From assembly GCA_035495435.1 (NCBI GenBank), contig DATJFV010000051.1:17934-81933 (forward strand): 64,000 nucleotides of DNA, given 5' to 3'. The stretch's first letter is position 1. Each line of letters begins with the position of its first letter. Under the pieces are notes generated by a model. That model had not been told where the DNA came from. It saw only the letters and a program-made list of their open reading frames with translations, and ran no database searches. The translations under genes and the position numbers were made by a program. This DNA is from JBDSKH01 sp035495435 (GTDB lineage Bacteria; Actinomycetota; Actinomycetes; Actinomycetales; Microbacteriaceae). Positions 15,309-23,888 of the stretch are shown here, piece by piece.

Positions 15309-16669
15309 CCCGTCGGATCGTCGGCGTTCGGATTCGGCGGTACGGTTCCGCCGAGCTGCGCCATCTCGGCCAGCTCGCCGTTGTACTCCGGCTGGGCAAT
15401 GTTGAACCGCGGGTTCGGGGTCGCCGACAGCACCACGACGCCGTCGCCGGAGTAGTTCGAGTAGATGTCGCGCGTCGGGACCTGCGGCGGGTTGTCGGTC
15501 AGGATTCCACTGTCGGGGCCCGGAGTGCGCACCGCATCGATGCGCGCCATCACCCTGTTGTAGTCATCCGCCGTGAGCGGCCCGAAGGTCACATAGTCCG
15601 GGTCGGACATGCCGTCGCTGCAGTCCTTGGTCTGGCACTTCTCCGTCTTCTTCTGCGGCTCGACCGGGGTCACCGTGCCATCGGAGTTCGTCGTCGACCC
15701 CGACGTCTCGGTCGTCTTCGTTCCCGTCTTGGGGTCGGTCGTGACCTTCGTGGTCTGCGACACCGCCCCGGTGATGCGGCCGTCCTTGCTGTAGCCCGTC
15801 GTCGTCGTCGTGGTGGTCGTCGTGGTCTTGCCGGTCTTGGGGTCCTTGTCGCTGCTGGATGTGGTGACCGTCTGGCTGACGGTGTTGCCCATCCGGTCGC
15901 TGCTGGTCGTCACCGACTTCGTCTGCGTCGACGTCGAGGTCTTGCGCCCCTCGAGGCTGGTGCCGTCGTGCGACCCGTCGGGGTAATAGGTGCTCGTGCC
16001 GCTGGACAGGCGGGTGATGCCGTTCTCGGTCGAGACCCGCGTCTGCCCGACCGTGGTCTCACCCCCGGACTTGCCGTTGTTCGCCCCCCACCCGGCGATA
16101 TTCGGGAAGGTGAACGACGTCGAGCTCGTCGAGTCCATCACCTGCTGCATGTAGGTGAACTGCGCCGCGTCCGACCCCTCGGGCAACGCGTTTCCCGACC
16201 CGGGCAAGGTGATTCCGAGGCCGCTCAGGATGCCGGTGAAGCCGTTCTTGCCGAGGTCGCCCAGCAGGTGCGGCGCGTTCGTCGTGCCCCACGACGCCGT
16301 GGGCAGATCCATCAGGCCGACGGCGGTCGCGAGGGCCGAGAAGTCGGTCGTCATCTGCGGCAGCACGACCAGCTCGGTGAGGTGACTCTCGAAGGACGGC
16401 AGTTCACGCATCAGGGCCGCATCGATCAGCTTCTGGCCGGCGGGGAAACTCGCCGCGTCACGCGGGTCGGTGCCCAAGAAGTCCTCGTCGAGGTCGGTGA
16501 CCCCGTCGCCGTCGGTGTCGCTCTGCTGCTCCACCACCCGCAGACACACACGGTGGTCGCATGAGGCCGGCTTGCGGCCGTCGTCAGCGGATGCGGTGGA
16601 TGCGGGGACTGCGGCGGCAACACCGGTGAGGAGCAAGAGCGCGACCGTGGCGATAGGCAGAGACTTCAC
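15287..16669 (-). CDS. Secreted Thr/Ser-rich protein with a thrombospondin type 3-like calcium repeat
   Basis: 460 aa. It has a cleavable signal peptide (about residues 1-28; ends ASTASADDG). A CDHRVCL pair of cysteines is followed by one calcium-binding loop, DTDGDGVTDLDEDFLGTDP (about residues 51-69). A globular stretch runs to about residue 215. A low-complexity region (about 215-340) is very rich in Thr and Ser with TKTT/TTTTT runs. A C-terminal segment carries another Cys pair (EKCQTKDCSDG). No catalytic motif is visible; a cell-surface or matrix role is possible. It starts at a GTG 6 bases after TAGCGT. Confidence 0.75.
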   Translation of the reverse strand: MKSLPIATVALLLLTGVAAAVPASTASADDGRKPASCDHRVCLRVVEQQSDTDGDGVTDLDEDFLGTDPRDAASFPAGQKLIDAALMRELPSFESHLTELVVLPQMTTDFSALATAVGLMDLPTASWGTTNAPHLLGDLGKNGFTGILSGLGITLPGSGNALPEGSDAAQFTYMQQVMDSTSSTSFTFPNIAGWGANNGKSGGETTVGQTRVSTENGITRLSSGTSTYYPDGSHDGTSLEGRKTSTSTQTKSVTTSSDRMGNTVSQTVTTSSSDKDPKTGKTTTTTTTTTTGYSKDGRITGAVSQTTKVTTDPKTGTKTTETSGSTTNSDGTVTPVEPQKKTEKCQTKDCSDGMSDPDYVTFGPLTADDYNRVMARIDAVRTPGPDSGILTDNPPQVPTRDIYSNYSGDGVVVLSATPNPRFNIAQPEYNGELAEMAQLGGTVPPNPNADDPTGYWPDKP

Positions 16670-16675
16670 ATCCGG

Positions 16676-16681
16676 ACGCTA
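16676..16681 (-). promoter_or_regulatory. Leaderless -10 element (TAGCGT) for the secreted Thr-rich protein gene
   Basis: On the minus strand TAGCGT, six bases (CCGGAT), then the GTG at 16669. Confidence 0.6.
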
Positions 16682-16756
16682 AGCGCGCACCCACCGGGCG
16701 ACAAGGTCGAAACGGGGGTTAAGCCGGTGTGACGCGGGGATGAGGTCGCCCGAGCC

Positions 16757-17071
16757 TCAGACCGGGAAGTCGGGAACCGCGGTCCAGCCGGCGTGCTGCT
16801 GCAGTGCCGCCGCCAGGCGCAACGCCTCGAGCCGCGCCTGGTCTTCGCTGCGCGTCGAGTACACATCGATGGCGAGCGGCGGCGGCTCGCCGAACTTGGG
16901 GATCTCGACCTCGGCCCACACCGTGTCGCCAAGCGTGATCCGCGGACGCACGGTTCCGGCGCCCTCCACCGGCCGGTCGAGCACCAGGGCGATCATGGCC
17001 AGTGCGTCGAGCTTCGTCACCGCACGGCGCAGCACGAGCGTCGCCGCGAACAGCGTTGACTCGGTGGTCAC
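16757..17071 (-). CDS. Hypothetical protein
   Basis: 104 aa, GTG start, no signal peptide or membrane helix. An N-terminal helix-rich part (ATLVLRRAVTKLDALAMIALVLDRP) is followed by a beta-rich segment (TLGDTVWAEVEIPKFGEPPPLAIDVYS) and a C-terminal amphipathic helix. Not recognised. It starts 6 bp after the htpX stop, so it is very probably co-transcribed with htpX. Codon use matches its neighbours, which supports a real gene. Confidence 0.65.
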   Translation of the reverse strand: MTTESTLFAATLVLRRAVTKLDALAMIALVLDRPVEGAGTVRPRITLGDTVWAEVEIPKFGEPPPLAIDVYSTRSEDQARLEALRLAAALQQHAGWTAVPDFPV

Positions 17072-17077
17072 CGCGAC

Positions 17078-17968
17078 TCAGAACCGCGTCGCGTTGTTGC
17101 GCAGCCGGGCGATGCGGTCGGCCAGCGGCGGATGCGTCGAGAACAGCCGCGACAGGAAGCCGGGGCGGTTCGGGTCGGAGATCCACAGGTGCGACATCGA
17201 GGTGTTGGTGCGCGCCACCGGGCGGCCGAACTGGCCCAGCTTCTCGAGCGCCGAGGCCAGCCCCTCCGGGTCACGGGTGGTGAGCGAACTCGTGGCGTCC
17301 GCCAGGTACTCGCGCTGGCGCGACACCGCCGCCTGCACCACCGCGGCCACGATCGGCGCCAAGATCGCCGCGACGATACCGATCGCGATCACCACCAAGA
17401 AGGCCGGGCCGCCGAGGTTGCTGTTGCGGCTGCGCCCGCCCCAGAAGATCATGCGGAAGATGATGTCGGCGATGAGTCCGATGGCCACGACGAGACCGAA
17501 CACGACGAGCGAAACCCGGATGTCGTAGTTCTTGACGTGACCCATCTCGTGCGCCATGACGCCCTCGAGCTCGCGGTCGTCCATGATCTCGAGCAGCCCC
17601 GTGGTCGCCGCCACCACCGCATGCTGCGGGTCGCGCCCCGTCGCGAACGCGTTCGGCGCCGGATCGTTGATGATGTACACCTTCGGCATCGGCAGACCCT
17701 CGGTGATCGCCAGGTTCTCGACCACCCGGTAGAGCCGCGGGTTGTCGGCCTTCTGGATCTGCCGGGCCCCCGACAGCGCCAGCGTCTCACTGGTCGCCAC
17801 GTAGTACTGGAACACGGCGTACAGAGCGGCGATCACCAGCGTGCCGATGGCGATCGCCCAGTTGTCCCAATACCAGGCGACCAGCGACGCGAGACCGCCG
17901 ATCACCACGAGGAAGATCAGGATGATGAACACCGTGTTGCGCTTGTTGGCGGCGATCGCGGAGTACAT
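17078..17968 (-). CDS. htpX: M48 family membrane metalloprotease HtpX-like
   Basis: 296 aa. It is a membrane zinc protease that degrades misfolded membrane proteins. Two N-terminal helices (about residues 13-33 and 38-55), the zinc motif HEMGH (about residue 139), two further helices, and the third zinc ligand Glu in QREYLADA (about residue 222). The order of helices and motif matches HtpX. A good ribosome binding site (AGGAGA) lies 8 bases before the ATG. lemA is the upstream neighbour; the lemA-htpX pairing is common in bacteria. Confidence 0.93.
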   Translation of the reverse strand: MYSAIAANKRNTVFIILIFLVVIGGLASLVAWYWDNWAIAIGTLVIAALYAVFQYYVATSETLALSGARQIQKADNPRLYRVVENLAITEGLPMPKVYIINDPAPNAFATGRDPQHAVVAATTGLLEIMDDRELEGVMAHEMGHVKNYDIRVSLVVFGLVVAIGLIADIIFRMIFWGGRSRNSNLGGPAFLVVIAIGIVAAILAPIVAAVVQAAVSRQREYLADATSSLTTRDPEGLASALEKLGQFGRPVARTNTSMSHLWISDPNRPGFLSRLFSTHPPLADRIARLRNNATRF

Positions 17969-17990
17969 GAGGTCATTCTCCTGGATGACG

Positions 17991-18023
17991 GAAAGAGCCC
18001 GCTGGGAACAAGCGGGCTCTTTC
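17991..18023. terminator. Strong hairpin between lemA and htpX
   Basis: A perfect 13-bp stem GAAAGAGCCCGCT / AGCGGGCTCTTTC with a 7-base loop. On the minus strand it follows lemA by about 60 bases and precedes htpX. The 3' flank is not T-rich beyond the stem, so it is either a terminator or an attenuating/processing hairpin. Confidence 0.6.
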
Positions 18024-18032
18024 GCGGACGTC

Positions 18033-18071
18033 GGTCGGGGACGATACGCCGCCGGAGGCGGCTACTCGACC
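18033..18071. repeat. Palindromic intergenic repeat related to the one at 6008
   Basis: Outer arms GGTCG / CGACC (18033-18037, 18067-18071) enclose GATACGCC and the inverted repeat GCCGCC-GGA-GGCGGC, then TACT. The 6008 element shares the ACGCCGC...GCGGCTACTCGACC frame, which suggests a dispersed REP-like family in this genome. Confidence 0.55.
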
Positions 18072-18081
18072 ACCGGAAGCG

Positions 18082-18648
18082 TCAGAACTGGACGCGCGGC
18101 GGCTCGGCGATCGCCGCCGGCTCGTCGACCTCGAAGAACTCGCGCTCCGTGAAGCCCAGCCCGCGCACGAACAGCGTGTTCGGGAACACCTTGATCTTGG
18201 TGTTCAGCTCACGCACGCCACCGTTGTAGAACCGGCGCGACGCCTGGATCTTGTCCTCGGTGTCGACCAGCTCACCCTGCAGCTGCAGGAAGTTCTGGTT
18301 CGCCTGCAGCTGGGGGTAGGCCTCCGCGACGGCGAAGATGCTCTTCAGCGCCGACTGCATCATGTTCTCGGCCTTGCCCGCCTCGGCCGGAGTGCTGGCA
18401 CTCACCGTCGCGGCACGCGCCGCGGTGACGTTCTCGAACACCTGCTTCTCGTGGGCGGCGTAGCCCTTGACCGCCTCGATCAGGTTCGGGATGAGGTCGG
18501 CACGGCGCTTCATCTGCACCGTGATGTCGCTCCACGCCTCATCGACGCGGACGTTCAGCCGGACGAGGCCGTTGTACGTCGACCACAGGTAGATGCCGAT
18601 GATGACAACCAGCGCGACGATGACGAGGATGACGATCAGGAATTCCAT
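18082..18648 (-). CDS. lemA: LemA family membrane protein
   Basis: 188 aa. One N-terminal membrane helix (about residues 3-24) is followed by the LemA four-helix domain: LWSTYNGLVRLNVRVDEAWSDI, QMKRRADLIPNLIEAVKGYAAHE, TEDKIQASRRFYNGGVRELN and VFPNTLFVRGLGF are family blocks. It is a cell-surface helical-bundle protein of unclear function, often next to an M48 protease or TPM domain proteins, as here (htpX). The start ATG follows a TATGAT hexamer by 7 bases. Confidence 0.93.
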   Translation of the reverse strand: MEFLIVILVIVALVVIIGIYLWSTYNGLVRLNVRVDEAWSDITVQMKRRADLIPNLIEAVKGYAAHEKQVFENVTAARAATVSASTPAEAGKAENMMQSALKSIFAVAEAYPQLQANQNFLQLQGELVDTEDKIQASRRFYNGGVRELNTKIKVFPNTLFVRGLGFTEREFFEVDEPAAIAEPPRVQF

Positions 18649-18655
18649 GCCGCTG

Positions 18656-18661
18656 ATCATA
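18656..18661 (-). promoter_or_regulatory. Leaderless -10 element (TATGAT) for lemA
   Basis: On the minus strand TATGAT, seven bases (CAGCGGC), then the ATG at 18648. It overlaps the stop codon of the GH1 gene, giving lemA its own promoter. Confidence 0.6.
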
Positions 18662-20063
18662 CAGAGCGGCGGCTCGAAAGCACCCGCCTCAGCCAGTGAT
18701 ACGAGGCCTTCGGGGTGCGGGCCAGGGTGTCGTAGTCGACGTGCACGAGTCCGAACCGCTGGGTGTAGCCGGCGGCCCACTCGAAGTTGTCGAGCAGAGT
18801 CCACACGATGTAGCCGCGCAGGTCGACACCCGGCACGCTCTCCGCGGCGACGGCGATATGGCGCGACAGGTAGTCGATGCGCCGGGAGTCGTCGACTGCG
18901 CCGTCGGTGCCCACAGCATCCGGAAAACTCGCCCCGCCCTCGGTGATGATCACCGGTGGCAGCCGGTCGCCGTACCGCTCCACGAGGTTCTGCAGCACCA
19001 CCCGCAGATACTCGGGCGCGATCGGCCAGCCGAAACCGGTCTGCTCGAACTCGGGCCAGTCGGTGAGGTGGAACGGCGCCTCATCCATCGCCTCGGACAC
19101 GCCATCGGGGTTGCCGGTGCCGGGAGCCGCGGACCCCTTCGCGATGCGGGAGGGGAAGTAGTAGTTCAGCCCATAGAAATCCAACGGCCGGCTCATGAGC
19201 GCCCGGTCGCGCCGGCTGCTGCGCGACAGGATGCCGACCGCGGCTCCCAGCAGCCCCACACCGCGCGGGGGTGTCGGGTTGGTGCCGCGCAGAACCGGGT
19301 CGGCGAACTGGCGGTTGTGCAGGAAGTCGAAGAAGTCGGCGTACGCGGCATCGGCCGGGGTGGCCGGCACGCTCACCGTGTGCACGTTGGTGATGCCGAT
19401 GCTGCCCGTTACCGGAACGGCGCGCAGCGCGTCGACGGCCAGGCCGTGGGCGAGCAACAGGTTGCGCGCCACCCGCGGGATCGCCAGCGAACTGCCGAGC
19501 CCCGGCGCGTGCACGTCGAGCCCGTAGCCCTCGAGGGTCACCGTGCACGCCTCGTTGATGGTCACCCACGAGTCGACGCGGTCACCGAACGCCGCGCCGC
19601 AGAGGGCGGCGTACTCGCCGAAGCGCTCGGCGGTGGCACGGCGACGCCAGCCGCCGCGCTGCTCGAGCGCGAGCGGGGTGTCCCAGTGGAACAGGGTCGC
19701 CATCGGGCGGATGCCGGCCTCGAGCAGTTCGTCGATCAGGCGGTCGTAGAACGCGACACCCTCCGGGTTCGCCGGGCCGGTGCCGTCGGGCTGGATCCGC
19801 GGCCAGGCGATCGAGAACCGGTAGACGTCGAGCCCCAGGTCTTTCATGAGCGCCACGTCCTCGCGGAACCGGTGGTAGTGGTCGGTCGCGACACTGCCAT
19901 CCGAGCCGTCGAGGATCGTGCCCGGCCGGCGGGTGAACTCGTCCCAGGTCGACTCGCCCCGGCCGCCCTCGTGGATCGCGCCCTCGATCTGGTACGCCGC
20001 CGTCGCCGCCCCGATCAGGAAACCGGGCGGCAGCCGGAGCTCGGGGCCGCTATCCGAGGACAC
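18657..20063 (-). CDS. GH1 family beta-glucosidase
   Basis: 468 aa. It is a retaining glycoside hydrolase that cleaves beta-glucosides or related beta-glycosides. The N-terminal GH1 signature (FLIGAATAAYQIEGA), the acid/base Glu in WVTINEAC (about residue 163) and the nucleophile Glu in VIITEGGASF (about residue 372) are intact. There is no signal peptide, so it acts on imported substrate. GTG at 20063 is used, 2 bp after the upstream oxidase stop. It is the last gene of the TetR-MFS-PLP enzyme-oxidase operon and its likely hydrolytic step. Confidence 0.94.
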   Translation of the reverse strand: MSSDSGPELRLPPGFLIGAATAAYQIEGAIHEGGRGESTWDEFTRRPGTILDGSDGSVATDHYHRFREDVALMKDLGLDVYRFSIAWPRIQPDGTGPANPEGVAFYDRLIDELLEAGIRPMATLFHWDTPLALEQRGGWRRRATAERFGEYAALCGAAFGDRVDSWVTINEACTVTLEGYGLDVHAPGLGSSLAIPRVARNLLLAHGLAVDALRAVPVTGSIGITNVHTVSVPATPADAAYADFFDFLHNRQFADPVLRGTNPTPPRGVGLLGAAVGILSRSSRRDRALMSRPLDFYGLNYYFPSRIAKGSAAPGTGNPDGVSEAMDEAPFHLTDWPEFEQTGFGWPIAPEYLRVVLQNLVERYGDRLPPVIITEGGASFPDAVGTDGAVDDSRRIDYLSRHIAVAAESVPGVDLRGYIVWTLLDNFEWAAGYTQRFGLVHVDYDTLARTPKASYHWLRRVLSSRRSV

Positions 20064-20065
20064 GG

Positions 20066-21385
20066 TTATCCGAGGACACGGTCGAGGTAGGGGTTGGCGA
20101 ACACCCGGTCGGGGTCGAGCCGGGATCGAAGGGCGCGGAAGTCGCCGAAACGCGGGTAGCGCGTGCTCAGCTCCGCGGCATCCTGGAAATGGATCTTGCC
20201 CCAATGCGGTCGGCCGTCGTACGAGCGCAGCAGCTGATCGACGGCACGGAAGTACGGCAGGTGATCGTCGCGGAAGTACTTGTGCACCGCGACGTAGGCC
20301 GACTCGCGCTGGTACGCCGTCGAGAGCCAGTTGTCGTCGGGCGCCGCGACCCGCACCTCGACCGGGAAAGAGATGTCCCAACCCGAGCGCTCGATCAGCC
20401 CGCGCAGGTCGCGCAGCGCCTGCGGCAGCGACCCGCGCGGGATCGCGTACTCCATCTCGCGGAACCGCACATTGCGCGGCGCGGTGAACACCTCGTACGA
20501 GCGGTCGACGTACTCCCGGTCGCCGTAGACCCGGGTCGCCAGACGGTTCAGCGGCCGGATGGTGCCGGGGATCATCGTGCCGAGGCCCGACTTCATCGCC
20601 AGCACCACGTTCGACAGCAGCGTCTCCTCGACCCAGTTGCTCACCGGACCGACCGGCTTCGAGCCCGCCTCCAGCGGCAGACGGGTGTTGTTCTTCGTCA
20701 TCACGGCGTCGGTGTGCGGCCACCAGTAGAACTCGAAATGGTCGGACTCGACGGCGCGCTGCTCGAAACTGTCGAGCACATCGTCGAACGGCTCCGGGTG
20801 CTCGACCGCTTTCAAGAGGAACGCGGGCACGCACTGCAGGGTCACCTCCACCACGATGCCGAGCGCCCCCAGTCCCAGCCGCGCCGCGGGCAGCAGGTCG
20901 GCGTTCTCGGTCTCGCTGATGGTCATCAGCTCACCGGCCGCGGTCACCAGTTTCAGCGCCACGATCTGGGCGGCGAGGCCCCGGAATCGCGCGCCGGTGC
21001 CGTGGGTGCCCGTGCTGGTCGCGCCGGCGATCGTCTGGCGGTCGATGTCGCCCATGTTCTCGAGCGCGAGGTTCAGCGGATCGAGCAGCGCCGGAAGCTC
21101 GTGCAGGTGCGTGCCGGCGCGCAGGGTGACCCGGTCGCCGTCGACGCCGACGAGCCCCGACATCGCGTCGAGCTCGACCATCACGCCGATCGTCGCGGCG
21201 ATGTCGGTGAAGCTGTGCCCCGCGCCGACCGCCTTGACGGTCAGGCCGCGCTCACGTGCGGCGCGCACCACCGCCTGCACCTCGTCGACGCTCGTCGGGC
21301 GCGCGCGGAACGCGGGCGTGCTCGACTCGACGCGCCCCCAGTTGCGCCACGGGGTGACCGGATCGACCAGGAGCTCTGCGTTCAC
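20066..21385 (-). CDS. FAD-linked D-arabinono-1,4-lactone oxidase family protein
   Basis: 439 aa. It is a VAO-type flavoprotein: FAD-binding PCMH domain with KAVGAGHSFTDIA and the TIAGATSTGTHGTG stretch (pyrophosphate binding), and an ALO C-terminal domain ending in WGKIHF and FRALRSRLDPDRVFANPYLDRVLG. The His of the HWGKIHF motif is typical. It oxidises sugar lactones or alditols; the substrate is unproven. The start GTG overlaps the upstream PLP-enzyme stop (GTGA). The 3' end carries CGTGTCCTCGGATA, repeated at the start of the GH1 gene. Confidence 0.88.
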   Translation of the reverse strand: MNAELLVDPVTPWRNWGRVESSTPAFRARPTSVDEVQAVVRAARERGLTVKAVGAGHSFTDIAATIGVMVELDAMSGLVGVDGDRVTLRAGTHLHELPALLDPLNLALENMGDIDRQTIAGATSTGTHGTGARFRGLAAQIVALKLVTAAGELMTISETENADLLPAARLGLGALGIVVEVTLQCVPAFLLKAVEHPEPFDDVLDSFEQRAVESDHFEFYWWPHTDAVMTKNNTRLPLEAGSKPVGPVSNWVEETLLSNVVLAMKSGLGTMIPGTIRPLNRLATRVYGDREYVDRSYEVFTAPRNVRFREMEYAIPRGSLPQALRDLRGLIERSGWDISFPVEVRVAAPDDNWLSTAYQRESAYVAVHKYFRDDHLPYFRAVDQLLRSYDGRPHWGKIHFQDAAELSTRYPRFGDFRALRSRLDPDRVFANPYLDRVLG

Positions 21386-22611
21386 AAGAAGGCCTTTCCC
21401 TCGCCGCGGTAGGTCGGCAATTCGGCGACGACCGCTCCGTTCTCGACGAGCGCGAACGCGTTCAGGTGCTCGCTCGCCTCCCCCGCTTTGGTGTGCCGCA
21501 GCCAGACCCGGTCGCCCACACTCATTGCCCGCGCCGCCTCCCCCGTCACCGGGGTCTGCACCTCGCCCGCCATCTCGCGCGGCAGCATGGTGAGCCCCTG
21601 CGGCCACGCCAGCTGCGGCAGACGGTCGGCGCCGGGCGGTCCGGATGCGATCCAGCCGCCGCCGAGCAGCGTCGCGATCGCGGGGGTCGGCCTGCGCACC
21701 ACGCTGAGCGCGAAGGCCGCGGCCGGAGCGGGCGTGAACTGCCAGTAGCCGTCGAACAGGTGCGGCCCGAACAGCCCCGACCCGGCGGCGATCTCGGTGA
21801 CGCTGGCGTCGGCGTGCGTCGACTCCAGCGACCCGGTGCCGCCGCCGTTGACGAACTCGAGCTCGGCGATCTCGCGCACCGCCGCCACGGCTGCCCCGCG
21901 GCGTTCGGCGAGTTCACGCGCCGAGGTGCGCTGCATCGCCTGCACGATCGGCTTGCCCTTGTTGGTCACCCCGGCGATCTGGGCCTCATACGCCATCATG
22001 CCCACCAGCGCGAAGCCCGACCGGGCGACGATCTGCTCCGCCAGCGCCCGCGCCTGCTGGGCCGTGTGCACCGGCGAGCGCCGCACCCCGAGGTGCCCGA
22101 GCAGCGGCGCGTCGAACGAGGCATCGAGCTCGAGGCAGACGCGGATCGTCGCACGCTTCGCGGGCGCCGCCACCGCGTCGATGAGGTCGAGCTGGGCGAC
22201 GTCGTCGACCATCACGGTGACCCGGGACGCCAGGATCTCGTCGGATGCCAGCCGGGCCAGCGCCGCACGATCGGCCGTCGGGTAGCCGACCACCACATCC
22301 GGATGCCCCTGCTCGGCCAGCCAGAGCGCCTCGGGCAGCGTGAACGCCAGGATGCCGGCGTAGCCCGGCAGCGCGAGCACCGCGTCGAGCACCCCGCGCA
22401 CCCGGATCGACTTGCTCGCCACCCGGATCGGGGTGCCCTGCGCACGGTCGAGCATGTCGAACGCGTTGGCGGACAGCGCGCCGGCGTCGATCGCGCCGAC
22501 CGGGGTGTCGAGGTGCGCAGTCGCCGCGGTGAGCGCACCCCAGTACGCGGCCCGGTCAGCGCGCCAGGGTGCCGACGCCGGACGGGTCAGCGCGACGGGA
22601 GTGGTCGTCAT
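21382..22611 (-). CDS. PLP fold-III enzyme (alanine racemase N-terminal domain; amino-acid deaminase/aldolase-like)
   Basis: 409 aa. An alanine-racemase-type PLP barrel with the aldimine Lys in IRVASKSIRVRG (about residue 71) and a C-terminal beta domain with WLRHTKAGEASEHLN, which suits a D-serine dehydratase/D-threonine aldolase-like metal site. It is not a true alanine racemase: the second-domain Tyr motif is missing. Its reaction is unknown. It is coupled by 4-bp overlaps to both the MFS gene before it and the lactone oxidase after it, so it belongs to this carbohydrate operon. Confidence 0.8.
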   Translation of the reverse strand: MTTTPVALTRPASAPWRADRAAYWGALTAATAHLDTPVGAIDAGALSANAFDMLDRAQGTPIRVASKSIRVRGVLDAVLALPGYAGILAFTLPEALWLAEQGHPDVVVGYPTADRAALARLASDEILASRVTVMVDDVAQLDLIDAVAAPAKRATIRVCLELDASFDAPLLGHLGVRRSPVHTAQQARALAEQIVARSGFALVGMMAYEAQIAGVTNKGKPIVQAMQRTSARELAERRGAAVAAVREIAELEFVNGGGTGSLESTHADASVTEIAAGSGLFGPHLFDGYWQFTPAPAAAFALSVVRRPTPAIATLLGGGWIASGPPGADRLPQLAWPQGLTMLPREMAGEVQTPVTGEAARAMSVGDRVWLRHTKAGEASEHLNAFALVENGAVVAELPTYRGEGKAFL

Positions 22612-23888
22612 TGCACCGATCGGATCGGGGTGATCGTCGCCGCACCGAGCAGTGCCACGAGACCCGACAGCAGGAACAGGCCGGTGAAGCCACCGAGCGA
22701 GACGACGACGAACGCGCCCAGCAGCGGCGCGACCGCCTGCGGCACCGCCGAGGCGATGTTCATGATGCCGAGATCCTTGCCGCGGTCGGCGGCATCCGGA
22801 AGCACCTGGGTCGCCAGCGCCTGGTCGACGGCGAGGAAGCAGCCGTAGCCGAGGCCGAGCAGCGCACCCGCCACCATCGCCACCGGGAAGCTCGGAACCA
22901 GCGCCAGCATGATCGCCGCCACCGCCTGCAGGATCGCCGCGAACGTCACGAACGGCTTGCGCCGACCCCAGCTGTCGCTGAGCCTGCCGAGCAGCAACGC
23001 CGCGATCACCACGAACACGGTGTAGACCAGCGACAGGTACAGCAGATCGTCGTCGGGGTTGTCGACCTTCAGCCCGTAGGTCAGGAAGTAGAGCAGCTGC
23101 GTGGTGCCGAGGGCGTTGCCGATGTTGATCAGGATGCGGCTGGTGAGCGTCCAGGCGAAGTCGGGGTGTTTGCGGGGCGACACCCACATGCTGGCCAGCA
23201 CCGCGCGTCCGCTCAGCTTCGGCCGCTGCTCACGCGTGAGCACCGCGTCTTTGGTGACGAGCAGGAACGGCACCACCAGCACCAGCAGCAGCACCGCCAG
23301 GGCGAGGTACCCGAGCACCTGGTCGACGATCACGTAGATCAGGAGGAGCAGGGCCAGCACCGTGCCGATCGCCTGCGGCGCCGACACCCAGCCCGACACG
23401 AACCCGCGCTGCGCGATCGGCACCTGGTCGCTGATCGTCGCGGTCAGCGCGGCTGTCATCACGCAGAAGCCGGTCAGGGTCAGCGACCACCAGATGCCGA
23501 GGCCGACGTAGGTGTTCTGCAGGCCCAGCACCACCAGCGAGACGGCGAACAGCAGCGCACCGGCGGCGATCCAGGGCTTCCGGCGCCCGAAGCGCGAGGT
23601 GGTGCGGTCGGACAGCGCGCCGGTCAGCGGGTACGCGATCAGCGCACACACCCCGGCGATGCCGGAGATGATGCCGAACGCCACCACCGACACCAGATAG
23701 TCATCGCTCTTGGCGATGTTGCGCACCACATCCACCTGATGGGGCAGCAGCAGCTGCACCGGGCCGAGCTGCGCCATCCAGATGCCGAGCCAGGCGGCGG
23801 CGAACGCCGCGATCCAGCCGCCCGTGACGGCCTTGCGCGGTTCGGCGAACGGGTTCAGCGACGCAGCGGAGGTCTGGGTGCCGGTCAC
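22608..23888 (-). CDS. MFS transporter, GPH/sugar-type
   Basis: 426 aa, about 12 membrane helices. The MFS A-motif is GALSDRTTSRFGRRKPW between helices 2 and 3, and the repeat motif GRLSDSWGRRKPF lies between helices 8 and 9. The pattern resembles glycoside/sugar symporters. It lies between the TetR regulator and the PLP enzyme with 4-bp overlaps on both sides. With the cytoplasmic GH1 enzyme downstream, import of a beta-glycoside is the natural inference; substrate not shown. Confidence 0.88.
   Translation of the reverse strand: MTGTQTSAASLNPFAEPRKAVTGGWIAAFAAAWLGIWMAQLGPVQLLLPHQVDVVRNIAKSDDYLVSVVAFGIISGIAGVCALIAYPLTGALSDRTTSRFGRRKPWIAAGALLFAVSLVVLGLQNTYVGLGIWWSLTLTGFCVMTAALTATISDQVPIAQRGFVSGWVSAPQAIGTVLALLLLIYVIVDQVLGYLALAVLLLVLVVPFLLVTKDAVLTREQRPKLSGRAVLASMWVSPRKHPDFAWTLTSRILINIGNALGTTQLLYFLTYGLKVDNPDDDLLYLSLVYTVFVVIAALLLGRLSDSWGRRKPFVTFAAILQAVAAIMLALVPSFPVAMVAGALLGLGYGCFLAVDQALATQVLPDAADRGKDLGIMNIASAVPQAVAPLLGAFVVVSLGGFTGLFLLSGLVALLGAATITPIRSVQ

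Noticed and set aside
21382..22611. Canonical alanine racemase
   Set aside because: Only the N-terminal PLP barrel matches; the C-terminal domain lacks the catalytic Tyr region and looks like D-serine dehydratase/D-threonine aldolase relatives.
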